Source: Agromyces mariniharenae (GTDB taxonomy: Bacteria > Actinomycetota > Actinomycetes > Actinomycetales > Microbacteriaceae). From it: DNA of 64,000 nt. Below the pieces are notes generated by a model. It saw only the letters and a list, made by a program, of their open reading frames with translations, searched no databases and had not been told where the DNA came from. Location of the stretch: NCBI RefSeq assembly GCF_008122505.1, contig NZ_VSSB01000001.1, forward strand, positions 2,154,891-2,218,890. Reading direction: 5' to 3'. The translations under genes were made by a program, and so were the position numbers. This document shows, piece by piece, positions 1-7,659 of the stretch. Numbering within the stretch: position 1 is the stretch's first letter; every line of letters begins with the position of its first letter.

Positions 1-1
1 C

Positions 2-49
2 CAGTCGCACCCGAAGTCCGACCGCGTCGTCGTCGACTACGACGTCTGA
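2..49 (+). CDS. C-terminal tail of a gene cut by the window edge
   Basis: An open frame enters from the left edge and ends at a TGA at 47-49, coding QSHPKSDRVVVDYDV before the stop. Hydrophobic and acidic residues are spaced like a real C-terminus and the following crotonase has its own ribosome site about 50 bases on, so this is probably the end of an upstream gene on the same strand. Nothing about its function can be said from 15 residues. Confidence 0.45.
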   Translation, partial: QSHPKSDRVVVDYDV

Positions 50-111
50 CCCCGGTACCCTGCGAGCGGGCCCGACACCGACGTCGGGCCGCGCCCCGAC
101 GAAGGAGCATC

Positions 112-897
112 ATGATCGAACTCAGCGTCACCGACGGCGTGGCGGAGGTCGTGCTGAACGCCCCCGACAAGCTCAACGCCCTCGACGTCGCGGCGCTCGC
201 CGAGCTGACCGAGGCGTACGCGTCGGCCGAGCACGCGGCCGAGGCGGGCGACGTGCGGGCGCTCGTGCTGCGCGGCGAGGGTCGCGCGTTCTGCGCCGGC
301 CGCGACATCTCGGGCGTCGACCCGCGCGACGACGACGTGATCGGGTACCTCGGCGGGCGCGTGCAGCCGCTCCTCGAGCGCATGGCGGCCTTCCCGGCTC
401 CCACGTTCGCCGTCGCGCACGGCGCGTGCCTCGGTGTCGGGCTCGGACTGCTCATCGCGAGCGACATCGTGTACGTCGCCGACACCGCGAAGATCGGCTC
501 TCCGTTCGCCAACCTCGGGGCGACCCTCGACTCTGGCGGCCACGCGCTGTTCTTCGAACGGCTCGGCGCGCACCGGACCATGGACCTCATCGTCACGGGC
601 CGGCTCATGTCGGGCACCGAGGCGGTCGCCGCGGGCCTGTTCTCGCAGGTGTTCCCCGCCGACGAGGTGACGGATGCCGCCCGCGCCGCGGCCCGCGCCG
701 CGGCATCCGGGGCCACCCAGGCGTTCGTGGCCTCGAAGTCGCTCATCGCATCGCTGCGCGACGACCGCCTCGGGCTCTGGCAGTCGATGGACCAGGAGAA
801 CCGGGCGCAGGCGGCCCTGTGCGACACCGACGACTACCGCGAGGGCTTCGCCGCGTTCCAGCAGAAGCGCAGGCCGGAGTTCACCGGCCGCGGCTGA
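112..897 (+). CDS. Enoyl-CoA hydratase/isomerase (crotonase) family protein
   Basis: A 261-residue crotonase-fold protein, the usual length. The oxyanion-hole segment AFCAGRDIS lies at residues 59-67 and the second glycine-rich helix start GACLGVGLG at about 104-112. The two catalytic glutamates of classical enoyl-CoA hydratase are not obvious: the PEILLG position reads PFANLG, and the later acid aligns with Asp in TMDLIVTG. The substrate is therefore a CoA thioester, but hydration, isomerisation or another crotonase reaction are all open. AAGGAG about 7 bases before the ATG supports the start. It converges on the ligase gene, with 12 bases between the two stop codons. No fatty-acid or phenylacetate genes sit beside it. 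Confidence 0.88.
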   Translation: MIELSVTDGVAEVVLNAPDKLNALDVAALAELTEAYASAEHAAEAGDVRALVLRGEGRAFCAGRDISGVDPRDDDVIGYLGGRVQPLLERMAAFPAPTFAVAHGACLGVGLGLLIASDIVYVADTAKIGSPFANLGATLDSGGHALFFERLGAHRTMDLIVTGRLMSGTEAVAAGLFSQVFPADEVTDAARAAARAAASGATQAFVASKSLIASLRDDRLGLWQSMDQENRAQAALCDTDDYREGFAAFQQKRRPEFTGRG

Positions 898-909
898 GCT
901 CGCCGACGC

Positions 910-2508
910 CTAGTCGGGGAGCGGCCGCTCCGACGCGGCGAGCCGGGCCTCGTCGAAGAGCACGCGGCCGGCCCGCTCGTAGAGCTCCATCGCCTGCTCG
1001 GGGGTGTCGCCGACGGCGGTCATGCCCACGCGACCGTGCTCGGTGATCGAGCTGATCATGTGGAACACGATCCCGGTCTGCCGCGACTGGTCGAAGTGCA
1101 GGCCGTGCCGTGCGACCACGTCGAACAGGTCGCCGATCGAGAGCGCCCGCAGCTCCTCGCCCTCGAGGTGGTCGGTGGCGACGAGGTGCTTCTCGGCGCC
1201 CTCGGGCGTGAGGAACCGGCCCGTCTCAGCGTCGTACCGCCCATCGGTCAGGAACTGCAGGGTGAGGAACGGATGCGTCGTGCCGCCCTTGCGGAGGTTG
1301 AGCTCGATCGCGTACGCCGACCATCCGCCCGCGGCATCCCGCATCGTGACGAAGTCGACCGCGAACCGCCCGAGCACGCCCTCGGCGGCCAGCCGCTCGC
1401 CGATCGCCGTCGCCGGCTCGCTGATGAGGCGCGAGTAGGCCGGATCGGCCGGGAAGACGCAGCCCAGGTAGCTCTGCCCGCTCGCGCCGCCGAGCAGCTG
1501 GTCGTGCGTCGACAGGAGCTCGACCGTGCCGTCGGGCAGCGAGCGCAGCTGCACGCTCGGGCTCAGCAGCTCCTCGCCCACGATGCGCTCCTCGACGATG
1601 CCGCCGTCGGACTCGAGCTTCGCCACGTAGGCCGCGAACGGCACGTCCTGCGCCTCGAGCCGCATGCCGTCGACGCGCTCGGCGATCGCCGAGCGCCGTT
1701 CCGGCGCCGGCAGCCCGCCGACGCCGCCCAGGTCGACGAGCGCGTTGCCGGCCCCCGAGACGCCGTCGTTGAGCTTCACGATGACCTGGCCGATGGTCGG
1801 CCGCGCGTCGAGCAGCCCGCCGATCGCGTCGACCACCTCGTCGAGGCCGTGCAGGTCCTCCGCTCCGAGCGGATACGGCACGCCGACCTCGCCGAAGAGC
1901 CGGCGGCATCCGGTCTTCGTGCCGAGGTCGGCCAGCCGGGGGTCGGAGCCGTACATCGGGATGCCGAGCTCGAGCGCGAGGTCGCGTTCGAGCTCGGTCG
2001 TGTTGTACGGGATGAGGTGGCTGCGGCCGCGGTTCGGGATGAGACCCGCGATCCTCTCGAGCAGCCGCGGGCGCTCGAGCAGCTTCACGCTGAGCGGTCG
2101 CGGCGACGCGTCGCCGACCGGGACCATCGTCAGCCGGGCGTGCGCGTGGCTCGGGATGACGCCGGGCAGGAGCGCGAGGTAGTACTCGATGATGCGCGGA
2201 TCGATGGGCATCGACGAGACGTAGACCATGCGGAGCCGGGGCTGGCGGAGCAGGAGCAGCAGGAAGAGGAACCGCTCCTCGAACGCCTGCGCCATGCTGC
2301 CGCTGCCGCTTCCCGGGACCGCCCGGCTCAACGTCACCGACGGGATGACGACGACGGACTCGTCCTCGAGCCCGAGTCGCATCGCGTCCCATACCGACGG
2401 CATCCGCTCCTGCAGCCGATCGAAGCGCAGGTTCCGGGCGTCCTCGTCGAGCCCCGACAGCGTGGCCGTCGTCGAGGCGGTCCTCGTCGCGTCATCCACC
2501 GTGGTCAT
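910..2508 (-). CDS. PGM1-like ATP-grasp peptide ligase-related protein
   Basis: A 532-residue protein resembling the pre-ATP-grasp/ATP-grasp ligases related to PGM1 of pheganomycin biosynthesis, which join an amino-acid-like starter to a peptide using ATP. Segments typical of that group are visible: SSMPIDPRIIEYY (about residue 100), HLIPYNTTELERDLAL (about 170), LGTKTGCRRLFGEVGVP (about 200), a lysine strand VIVKLNDGVSGAGN, and AIELNLRKGGTTHP near the C-terminus for metal binding. Its ATG at 2508 overlaps the stop of the upstream cyclase gene (ATGA), so translation is probably coupled. It is the last gene of a signalling operon and no precursor peptide or export gene lies beside it. The family call is from remembered motifs; the substrate is unknown. 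Confidence 0.72.
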   Translation of the reverse strand: MTTVDDATRTASTTATLSGLDEDARNLRFDRLQERMPSVWDAMRLGLEDESVVVIPSVTLSRAVPGSGSGSMAQAFEERFLFLLLLLRQPRLRMVYVSSMPIDPRIIEYYLALLPGVIPSHAHARLTMVPVGDASPRPLSVKLLERPRLLERIAGLIPNRGRSHLIPYNTTELERDLALELGIPMYGSDPRLADLGTKTGCRRLFGEVGVPYPLGAEDLHGLDEVVDAIGGLLDARPTIGQVIVKLNDGVSGAGNALVDLGGVGGLPAPERRSAIAERVDGMRLEAQDVPFAAYVAKLESDGGIVEERIVGEELLSPSVQLRSLPDGTVELLSTHDQLLGGASGQSYLGCVFPADPAYSRLISEPATAIGERLAAEGVLGRFAVDFVTMRDAAGGWSAYAIELNLRKGGTTHPFLTLQFLTDGRYDAETGRFLTPEGAEKHLVATDHLEGEELRALSIGDLFDVVARHGLHFDQSRQTGIVFHMISSITEHGRVGMTAVGDTPEQAMELYERAGRVLFDEARLAASERPLPD

Positions 2509-3641
2509 GTCCCCACCTCCGCCTTCGGCTCGTCGATGCCCGTGATCGCGAACGCCCGCACCGGCCGGCTGAAGCCGCGCAGGTCGAGCTCGCCGACCGG
2601 CTCGCCCGTGGCCAGCCCCTCGGCCGCCGAGTACACGCGCTGGGCGACGAGGATCTGCCCGGCCTCCGCCACGGCGCACAGCCGGGCGGCCAGGTTCGTG
2701 ACGCTGCCGATGGCGGCGTAGTCGAACCGCCCCTCGAACCCGATGCGGCCGAGCGTCGCGTAGCCCTGGGCGATCCCGATGCCGAAGCCGAGGTCGTTGC
2801 CCTGCCGGCTCCAGCCGTGGGCGAGCTCGGCGACGCGCTCGCGCATGGCGACCGCCATCGCCACCGCCCGCTCGGCCGGATCGTCGACCGGCAACGGGTC
2901 GTTGAAGAACACCATGAGCCCGTCGCCCGTGAACCGCTCGAGCGTGCCCTCGAACCGGTAGATCAGCTCTCCGAGCGCGCGGTGGTACTCGGCCAGGACG
3001 CCCATGACCTCCTCGGGCTCGCTCGCCTCGGCGAACGAGGTGAAGCCCCTGAGGTCGCAGAACACCACGACGATCTCGCGCCGGTGGCTGGCGAGCACGC
3101 CCTCCTCGCCCGAATCCAGCACGACGTCGACGAGCTGCGGCGACAGGAAGCGGCGGAGTCGGTTGACCCGCTCGAGCTCGGCGACCTGCGCGTCGACCCG
3201 CGCCTCGAGCTCGACGTTCCACGCCGCGAGCTCCTCGGCCTGCCGCTCGATGGTGTCGTGGTAGCGCTTGATGCGGGCGAGCGACGCGACGCGGGCGAGG
3301 AGCTCGCCCTGGTCGAACGGCTTGCTCACGAAGTCGTCGGCGCCGGCCTCGATGGCACGGACCTTCTCCTGCTCGCCGCTCGCCGTGATCATGACGACCG
3401 GCAGGAAGGCGAACGACTCGCTGGCCCGGATGCGGCGGCACACCTCGTAGCCGTCGAGGCCGGGCATCACGATGTCGAGCAGCACGAGGTCGGCGCCGGC
3501 CGTGGGCAGCATCGCGAGCGCCTCCTCGCCCGAGGACGCCGTGAGCACCCGGTAGCCGCGTGGGCTCAGGACCGCGTCGAGCAGCCGGAGGTTCTGGGGC
3601 AGGTCGTCCACCGCGAGGATGGTGACCTCGTCACGGCGCAT
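2505..3641 (-). CDS. Response regulator fused to class III adenylate/guanylate cyclase
   Basis: 378 residues. Residues 5-120 are a CheY-like receiver with acidic pocket DD12-13, phospho-acceptor D56 in LVLLDIVMPG and K107 in SKPF. A coiled coil (about 125-165) joins it to a class III nucleotidyl cyclase domain with metal ligands D196 (FCDLRGFT) and D240 (ERFTGDGLM), and the transition-state pair N316/R320 in SVTNLAAR. The lysine that usually precedes the second metal motif in adenylate cyclases is replaced by Arg or Phe, so cAMP is likely but cGMP is not excluded. Phosphorylation probably sets cyclase output. The start overlaps the stop of the lone receiver gene by 11 bases and its stop overlaps the ligase start. 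Confidence 0.92.
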   Translation of the reverse strand: MRRDEVTILAVDDLPQNLRLLDAVLSPRGYRVLTASSGEEALAMLPTAGADLVLLDIVMPGLDGYEVCRRIRASESFAFLPVVMITASGEQEKVRAIEAGADDFVSKPFDQGELLARVASLARIKRYHDTIERQAEELAAWNVELEARVDAQVAELERVNRLRRFLSPQLVDVVLDSGEEGVLASHRREIVVVFCDLRGFTSFAEASEPEEVMGVLAEYHRALGELIYRFEGTLERFTGDGLMVFFNDPLPVDDPAERAVAMAVAMRERVAELAHGWSRQGNDLGFGIGIAQGYATLGRIGFEGRFDYAAIGSVTNLAARLCAVAEAGQILVAQRVYSAAEGLATGEPVGELDLRGFSRPVRAFAITGIDEPKAEVGT

Positions 3642-4023
3642 CGTTCCGTCCGTTGCTCAGGAACTCGCTCACCTGCCCGGGCAGCGCCCGCACGCTGATC
3701 GGCTTGCCGAGGTAGCCGTCGAAGCCCTCGCGGGCGGTGCGCTCCCGGTCCTCCTTCATGGCGAACGCGGTGACCGCCACCACGGGCACCGACCCGAGCC
3801 GGGGATCCTGCCGCAGGAGGCGGAGCGCCTCGTACCCGTCGATGCCGGGGAGCTGCAGGTCCATCAGCACGAGGTCGGGTGAGCAGGTGCCCGCGAGCTC
3901 AACGCCCTCCTCGCCGGTGTGCGCCTCGACGACCTCGTACTCGAAGGCCGTGAGCACGTCGCGCACGAGCTTGAGGTTGAGCGGGTTGTCCTCGACGACG
4001 AGGATGCGTCGGCCGGCCATCAT
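3631..4023 (-). CDS. Single-domain response regulator
   Basis: A 130-residue stand-alone CheY-like receiver without output domain. Acidic pocket ED11-12, phospho-acceptor D55 (LVLMDLQLPG), and K107 (LGKPIS) are all present. It starts MM; the first ATG (4023) overlaps the TGA of the histidine kinase (ATGA). Lone receivers beside hybrid kinases commonly act as phosphate shuttles or interact directly with a partner protein. Here the obvious candidates are the hybrid kinase upstream and the receiver-cyclase downstream; that pairing is inferred from gene order only. Confidence 0.93.
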   Translation of the reverse strand: MMAGRRILVVEDNPLNLKLVRDVLTAFEYEVVEAHTGEEGVELAGTCSPDLVLMDLQLPGIDGYEALRLLRQDPRLGSVPVVAVTAFAMKEDRERTAREGFDGYLGKPISVRALPGQVSEFLSNGRNDAP

Positions 4024-6437
4024 CCCGCCTCCTCCGGGTCCTGCGGGGGCCGCCCGTTGCGGCCCGGGAGCGAGCCCGAGTGCACCGCGCCGACCCGCCG
4101 CAGCGCGCCGACGAGCTCCTCGCGGCCGACGGGCTTCACGAGGTAGTCCGTCGCGCCGAGCGTCATGCCCCGCGAACGCTCGTCGAGGATCGACACGATG
4201 ATCACCGGGACTGCGCTCATCGCCCGGTCCTCGCGCACGCGGGTGAGCACCTGCCAGCCGTCGAGTCCCGGCATCCGGATGTCGAGCACCACCGCGGCCG
4301 GCCCGAGCGCCCGGATCAGCTCGAGGCCCTCCTCGCCGTCGCGGGCGTGCACCACCTGCACGCCGAGCCCGTCGAGGTAGGCGGTCATGAGGTCGAGGGA
4401 GGCGCGGTCGTCGTCGATCACGACCACGACCGGGAGGTTCGCGTGGTCGGCGGACTGGGGTGCGCTCTCGACGACGGGTCCGTCGAGCGGGAGGGTGAAG
4501 CCGAACGTGCTGCCCCGCCCGACCTCCGACTCGAGCCACATCCGACCGCCGAGCAGCGAGACGATGCGCCGGCACAGCGTGAGGCCGAGGCCCGTCCCCT
4601 CCTCGCGCTGCGTGCCGCGTCCGCCCTGCTGGAACGACTCGAAGATGCGCTCGCGGTCCTCGGCGGGGATGCCGTCGCCGTCGTCGGTCACGGTGACGGC
4701 GAGCTCGTCGCCGTCGCGCCGGGCGACCACCGCGATGCGGCCGCCGTCGGGGGTGAACTTCACCGCGTTGCTCAGCAGGTTGAGGAGCACCTGCTTGACC
4801 CGCAGCTCGTCGGAGTCGATCACGTCGACGGTCGGGTCGACCTCGAGGGTCAGCGTCAGCCCGTGCATCGCGGCGCGCTCGCGCACCATCGAGATGCCGT
4901 ACTCCATGGCCGACGACACCGAGAACGTCGACGGCGCGAGCTCCATCCGCCCCGCCTCGACCTTCGAGAGGTCGAGGATGTCGTTGAGCAGGTTGAGCAG
5001 GTGCCGGCCCGAGCTCAGGATGTCGCGGAGGTACTCGTCCTGGCGGTCGTTGAGCTCGCCGAACATCCGCTCCAGCAGCACCTCCGAGAAGCCGATGACC
5101 GCGTTGAGCGGGGTGCGGAGCTCGTGCGACATGCTCGCGAGGAACTCGGACTTGTGCTGGCTCACGACCTCGAGCTCGGCGGTCTTCGTCTCGAGCTCGC
5201 GGAAGAGCCGTGCGTTCCAGACCGCGAGCGCCGACTGGCTCGCGAACGTCTCGAGGAACTCGATCGTCTCGTCCGAGAACCCGCCCGTGCGCTTGCGGCG
5301 CACGACGAGCGCGCCGATGATCTGCGTGCCGCGGAGCACCGGCACGGTGAGCACCGACCGCCAGCCGTCGTCGTGCAGGAGCTGCAGGTGCGGGTCGAGC
5401 TCGACGGTGTCGAGGTCCGCGACCGACATCGGATGGCCCTCGAGCGCCGCGCGGCCGACGAGCGTGGTCTCGACGTCGATGCGGATGCCGCGGAGCTTGC
5501 GCAGGAGCTCGGCGCTCGACGCATAGGCGCTCCGCACCGAGAAGCTCCGGTCCTCGGGGAGGTACTCCATGATGGAGCCGCCGTCGCATCCGGCGAATCG
5601 CACGGCGTTCATGATGATGTTCGAGAGCACCTCGTCGAGCACCAGGCTCGAGCTCACTGCCGCGCCGACCTCGCTGAGCGCCTCGAGCTGCTCGATCCGC
5701 CGGGCGAGCTCGGCGCCGCGAGCCTCGAGGGCGCGCACCAGGTGCACGTTGCGCACGACGACGGCGGCCTGCGCCGCGAACGCCTCGAGCAGGGCGATGG
5801 CGCGCTCGTCGAACGGGGCGACCTCGGTGCGCCAGAGCGAGAGCGCGCCGACGACCTCGCCGTCGAGGAGCATCGGCGCCGAGATGAGCGTCCGGAAGCC
5901 GCCGATCTGCTGCACGTCCTGGCGGCCGTACTGCGGGTCGCTCAGCACGTCGGCGATCTGCTGCACCTCGCGATCGAGCGTCACCCGGCCGATCAGGGTG
6001 CGGCGGTCGCGCTGCAGCGGATGCGTCTCCACGTAGTCGACGAACTCGTCGGAGAGTCCCACCGACGACGAGAGGACGAAGTAGTCGCCTTCGATCAGGT
6101 AGACCTGCGCCGCTTCGCACCGGCACAGGCGTCGCGCGCTCTCCACGACCGTGTCGAGCACCGCATCGGGGTCGGAGGAGGATCTGCCGAGCGCGGTGAG
6201 CACCTCGTTCGTCGCCGCGAACTGCTCGGTGGCGTCGGTGTAGTCGCGCTGGAGGCGTTCGAAGTCCTCCTCGCTGATGCTGCTGCGACCCCGCTCGCTG
6301 ATGTGTGGCCTCTCCTTCTTCGGAGACCGTTCGCACGAACGCGACTTCAGCCGACATTCTCCTCGCGGTGGCGCCGACCACGCAATGACCCAGATCGCGT
6401 GCCAGCGCGGCCGGCCGCGGCTGGACGAAGCGGGCAC
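4020..6437 (-). CDS. Hybrid sensor histidine kinase with two GAF domains and a C-terminal receiver
   Basis: Counting from a GTG at 6437, two GAF sensor domains cover roughly residues 70-220 and 240-400, followed by HisKA with H438 in SMSHELRTPLN, a HATPase domain (NLLSNAVKFTPDGG, DDGDGIP, GTGLGLTL), and a receiver with D719 (VVLDIRMPG). There is no membrane segment, so it senses a cytoplasmic signal. The start is doubtful: the first 45 residues from the GTG look like translated spacer. A good AAGGAG site (about 6311-6318) is followed 9 bases later only by an ATC (6300-6302), and an ATG with GAGGAG at about 6356 is in another frame. A small indel or a rare start is possible. The 3' end overlaps the lone receiver gene. 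Confidence 0.85.
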   Translation of the reverse strand: MPASSSRGRPRWHAIWVIAWSAPPRGECRLKSRSCERSPKKERPHISERGRSSISEEDFERLQRDYTDATEQFAATNEVLTALGRSSSDPDAVLDTVVESARRLCRCEAAQVYLIEGDYFVLSSSVGLSDEFVDYVETHPLQRDRRTLIGRVTLDREVQQIADVLSDPQYGRQDVQQIGGFRTLISAPMLLDGEVVGALSLWRTEVAPFDERAIALLEAFAAQAAVVVRNVHLVRALEARGAELARRIEQLEALSEVGAAVSSSLVLDEVLSNIIMNAVRFAGCDGGSIMEYLPEDRSFSVRSAYASSAELLRKLRGIRIDVETTLVGRAALEGHPMSVADLDTVELDPHLQLLHDDGWRSVLTVPVLRGTQIIGALVVRRKRTGGFSDETIEFLETFASQSALAVWNARLFRELETKTAELEVVSQHKSEFLASMSHELRTPLNAVIGFSEVLLERMFGELNDRQDEYLRDILSSGRHLLNLLNDILDLSKVEAGRMELAPSTFSVSSAMEYGISMVRERAAMHGLTLTLEVDPTVDVIDSDELRVKQVLLNLLSNAVKFTPDGGRIAVVARRDGDELAVTVTDDGDGIPAEDRERIFESFQQGGRGTQREEGTGLGLTLCRRIVSLLGGRMWLESEVGRGSTFGFTLPLDGPVVESAPQSADHANLPVVVVIDDDRASLDLMTAYLDGLGVQVVHARDGEEGLELIRALGPAAVVLDIRMPGLDGWQVLTRVREDRAMSAVPVIIVSILDERSRGMTLGATDYLVKPVGREELVGALRRVGAVHSGSLPGRNGRPPQDPEEAG
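6328..6341. promoter_or_regulatory. Palindrome upstream of the histidine kinase
   Basis: CGTTCG-CA-CGAACG is a perfect inverted repeat with a 2-base centre in the spacer between mrpG and the recognisable start of the kinase domain sequence. It could be an operator for the signalling half of this gene run. It is not a LexA box, whose arms would point the other way (GAAC-N4-GTTC). Confidence 0.35.
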
Positions 6438-6440
6438 GCC

Positions 6441-6800
6441 TCAGCGGCGCGCGTCCTCCTGGTCGTGCTCCTCGATGTCGCGGCCGAGGTCGTCCTCGAT
6501 GAGCAGGTCGCGGCGCACGTGGTCGGTGCGGTACGCCGAACGGCCGAGCATGTGCGCGGTCATCGGCTGCGTGAGCAGCTGGAACGTCATGACGAGCACG
6601 ATGGTCGTGAGCACGCCCCACGTCGGCACCTGCACGAGGATCGCGACGAGGACGGCGGCCAGGCCCAGCACCTGCGGCTTCGTCGCCGCATGCAGGCGGG
6701 TGAGCACGTCGGGGAACCGCACGATGCCGATCCCGGCGGCCATGGAGAGGAAGGCGCTCACCAGGATGAGCACGCCGACGACGATCTCACTCGCGCTCAC
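6441..6800 (-). CDS. mrpG: Mrp Na+/H+ antiporter subunit G
   Basis: A 119-residue small membrane protein with three hydrophobic segments and the MnhG/PhaG signature GIVRFPDVLTRLHAATKPQ at about residues 26-44. The C-terminus carries a charged cytoplasmic tail. The GTG start (6800) overlaps the mrpF stop as GTGA. It is the last subunit of the antiporter complex and lies just ahead of the histidine kinase. Confidence 0.93.
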   Translation of the reverse strand: MSASEIVVGVLILVSAFLSMAAGIGIVRFPDVLTRLHAATKPQVLGLAAVLVAILVQVPTWGVLTTIVLVMTFQLLTQPMTAHMLGRSAYRTDHVRRDLLIEDDLGRDIEEHDQEDARR

Positions 6801-7069
6801 GAGGCATCCTGCTTCGCCATGAACCGGGCGATGGAGATCGACCCGACGACCGCGAACATCGCGAGGATCAGCATGACCACGAGCGTGTCGGTGTGCGTGT
6901 TGATCGCCATCTCGGCACCGAGGGCGCAGATCGCGATGGCGAGCAGCACGTCGGTGGCGAGCGCTCGGTCGAGGATCGACGGCCCGCGGATGATGCGGTA
7001 CACGGCCGCGAGCGCACCGATTCCGAACATGACGCCCGCGATGATGCTGACGAACGTGAGGAAGGTCAT
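6797..7069 (-). CDS. mrpF: Mrp Na+/H+ antiporter subunit F
   Basis: A 90-residue, three-helix membrane protein of the MnhF/PhaF family, with the conserved YRIIRGPSILDRALATD segment at about residues 24-40. Its ATG overlaps the stop of mrpE by 4 bases and its stop overlaps the start of mrpG. The subunit is needed for assembly of the multi-subunit Na+(K+)/H+ antiporter in the cytoplasmic membrane. Confidence 0.94.
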   Translation of the reverse strand: MTFLTFVSIIAGVMFGIGALAAVYRIIRGPSILDRALATDVLLAIAICALGAEMAINTHTDTLVVMLILAMFAVVGSISIARFMAKQDAS

Positions 7070-7659
7070 GGGGTCCGTCCCTTCTCGGAGCCGCGCCGCG
7101 CGCGCTGCGCCTCGCGCACGGCGACCGCTTGCGCGTGCGTGCCGATCGCGAGCACGATGCGCTCCTCGGTGCCGAGCACACCCCGCCTGGTGCGCTCGAT
7201 GTCGGCCTCGGTGCGCGTGCCGAGTGCGTGCAGGTAGAGCAGGCCGCGCTCGCGGTCGATGTCGACGACGACCGTGCCCGGCACGACCGAGATCGCCTCG
7301 GCGGTGAGGGTCGTGACGAGGTCGGAGCGGGTGAGCAGCTGCACGGCGATGATCGAGTTCATCGGCTTCCAGCGCGGGTTCACGGCGAGGACGGCGACCT
7401 GCAGCGACGCGACGACGACGTCGAACATCATGCGCAGTCCGAGCAGGAGGCCGCGCCACGGGTTGAACCGGCCGCTCAGCAGCACGGGCGGCAGGTAGAG
7501 CACGCGCGTGACGGCGATCGCCAGGATGACGCCGGTCACGACGGTGAGCGTGTCGACGTGGTCCCAGAGGAAGAGCCAGAGCGCGACGAGCCCGATGAGT
7601 AGCGGCAGCTGCCGCCACACCGATCGCCAGCGCGAGACCTCGAGCTCGGGCCGGCTCAT
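7066..7659 (-). CDS. mrpE: Mrp Na+/H+ antiporter subunit E
   Basis: 197 residues with two or three N-terminal membrane helices (about residues 18-55 and 70-95) and a cytoplasmic C-terminal part containing SVVPGTVVVDIDRERGLLYLHAL, typical of MnhE. The C-terminal extension after about residue 160 is charged and longer than in many homologues. Start and stop each overlap the neighbouring subunit genes by 4 bases. Confidence 0.93.
   Translation of the reverse strand: MSRPELEVSRWRSVWRQLPLLIGLVALWLFLWDHVDTLTVVTGVILAIAVTRVLYLPPVLLSGRFNPWRGLLLGLRMMFDVVVASLQVAVLAVNPRWKPMNSIIAVQLLTRSDLVTTLTAEAISVVPGTVVVDIDRERGLLYLHALGTRTEADIERTRRGVLGTEERIVLAIGTHAQAVAVREAQRARRGSEKGRTP

Noticed and set aside
910..3441. 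An 843-codon minus-strand frame starting at 3441
   Set aside because: Only its last 532 codons are protein-like; the upstream part is the wrong frame of the receiver-cyclase gene. The ATG at 2508 that overlaps the cyclase stop is the real start.
6328..6341. LexA (SOS) box ahead of the histidine kinase
   Set aside because: The arms are CGTTCG...CGAACG, which is the inverse order of the actinobacterial SOS box (CGAAC-N4-GTTCG).
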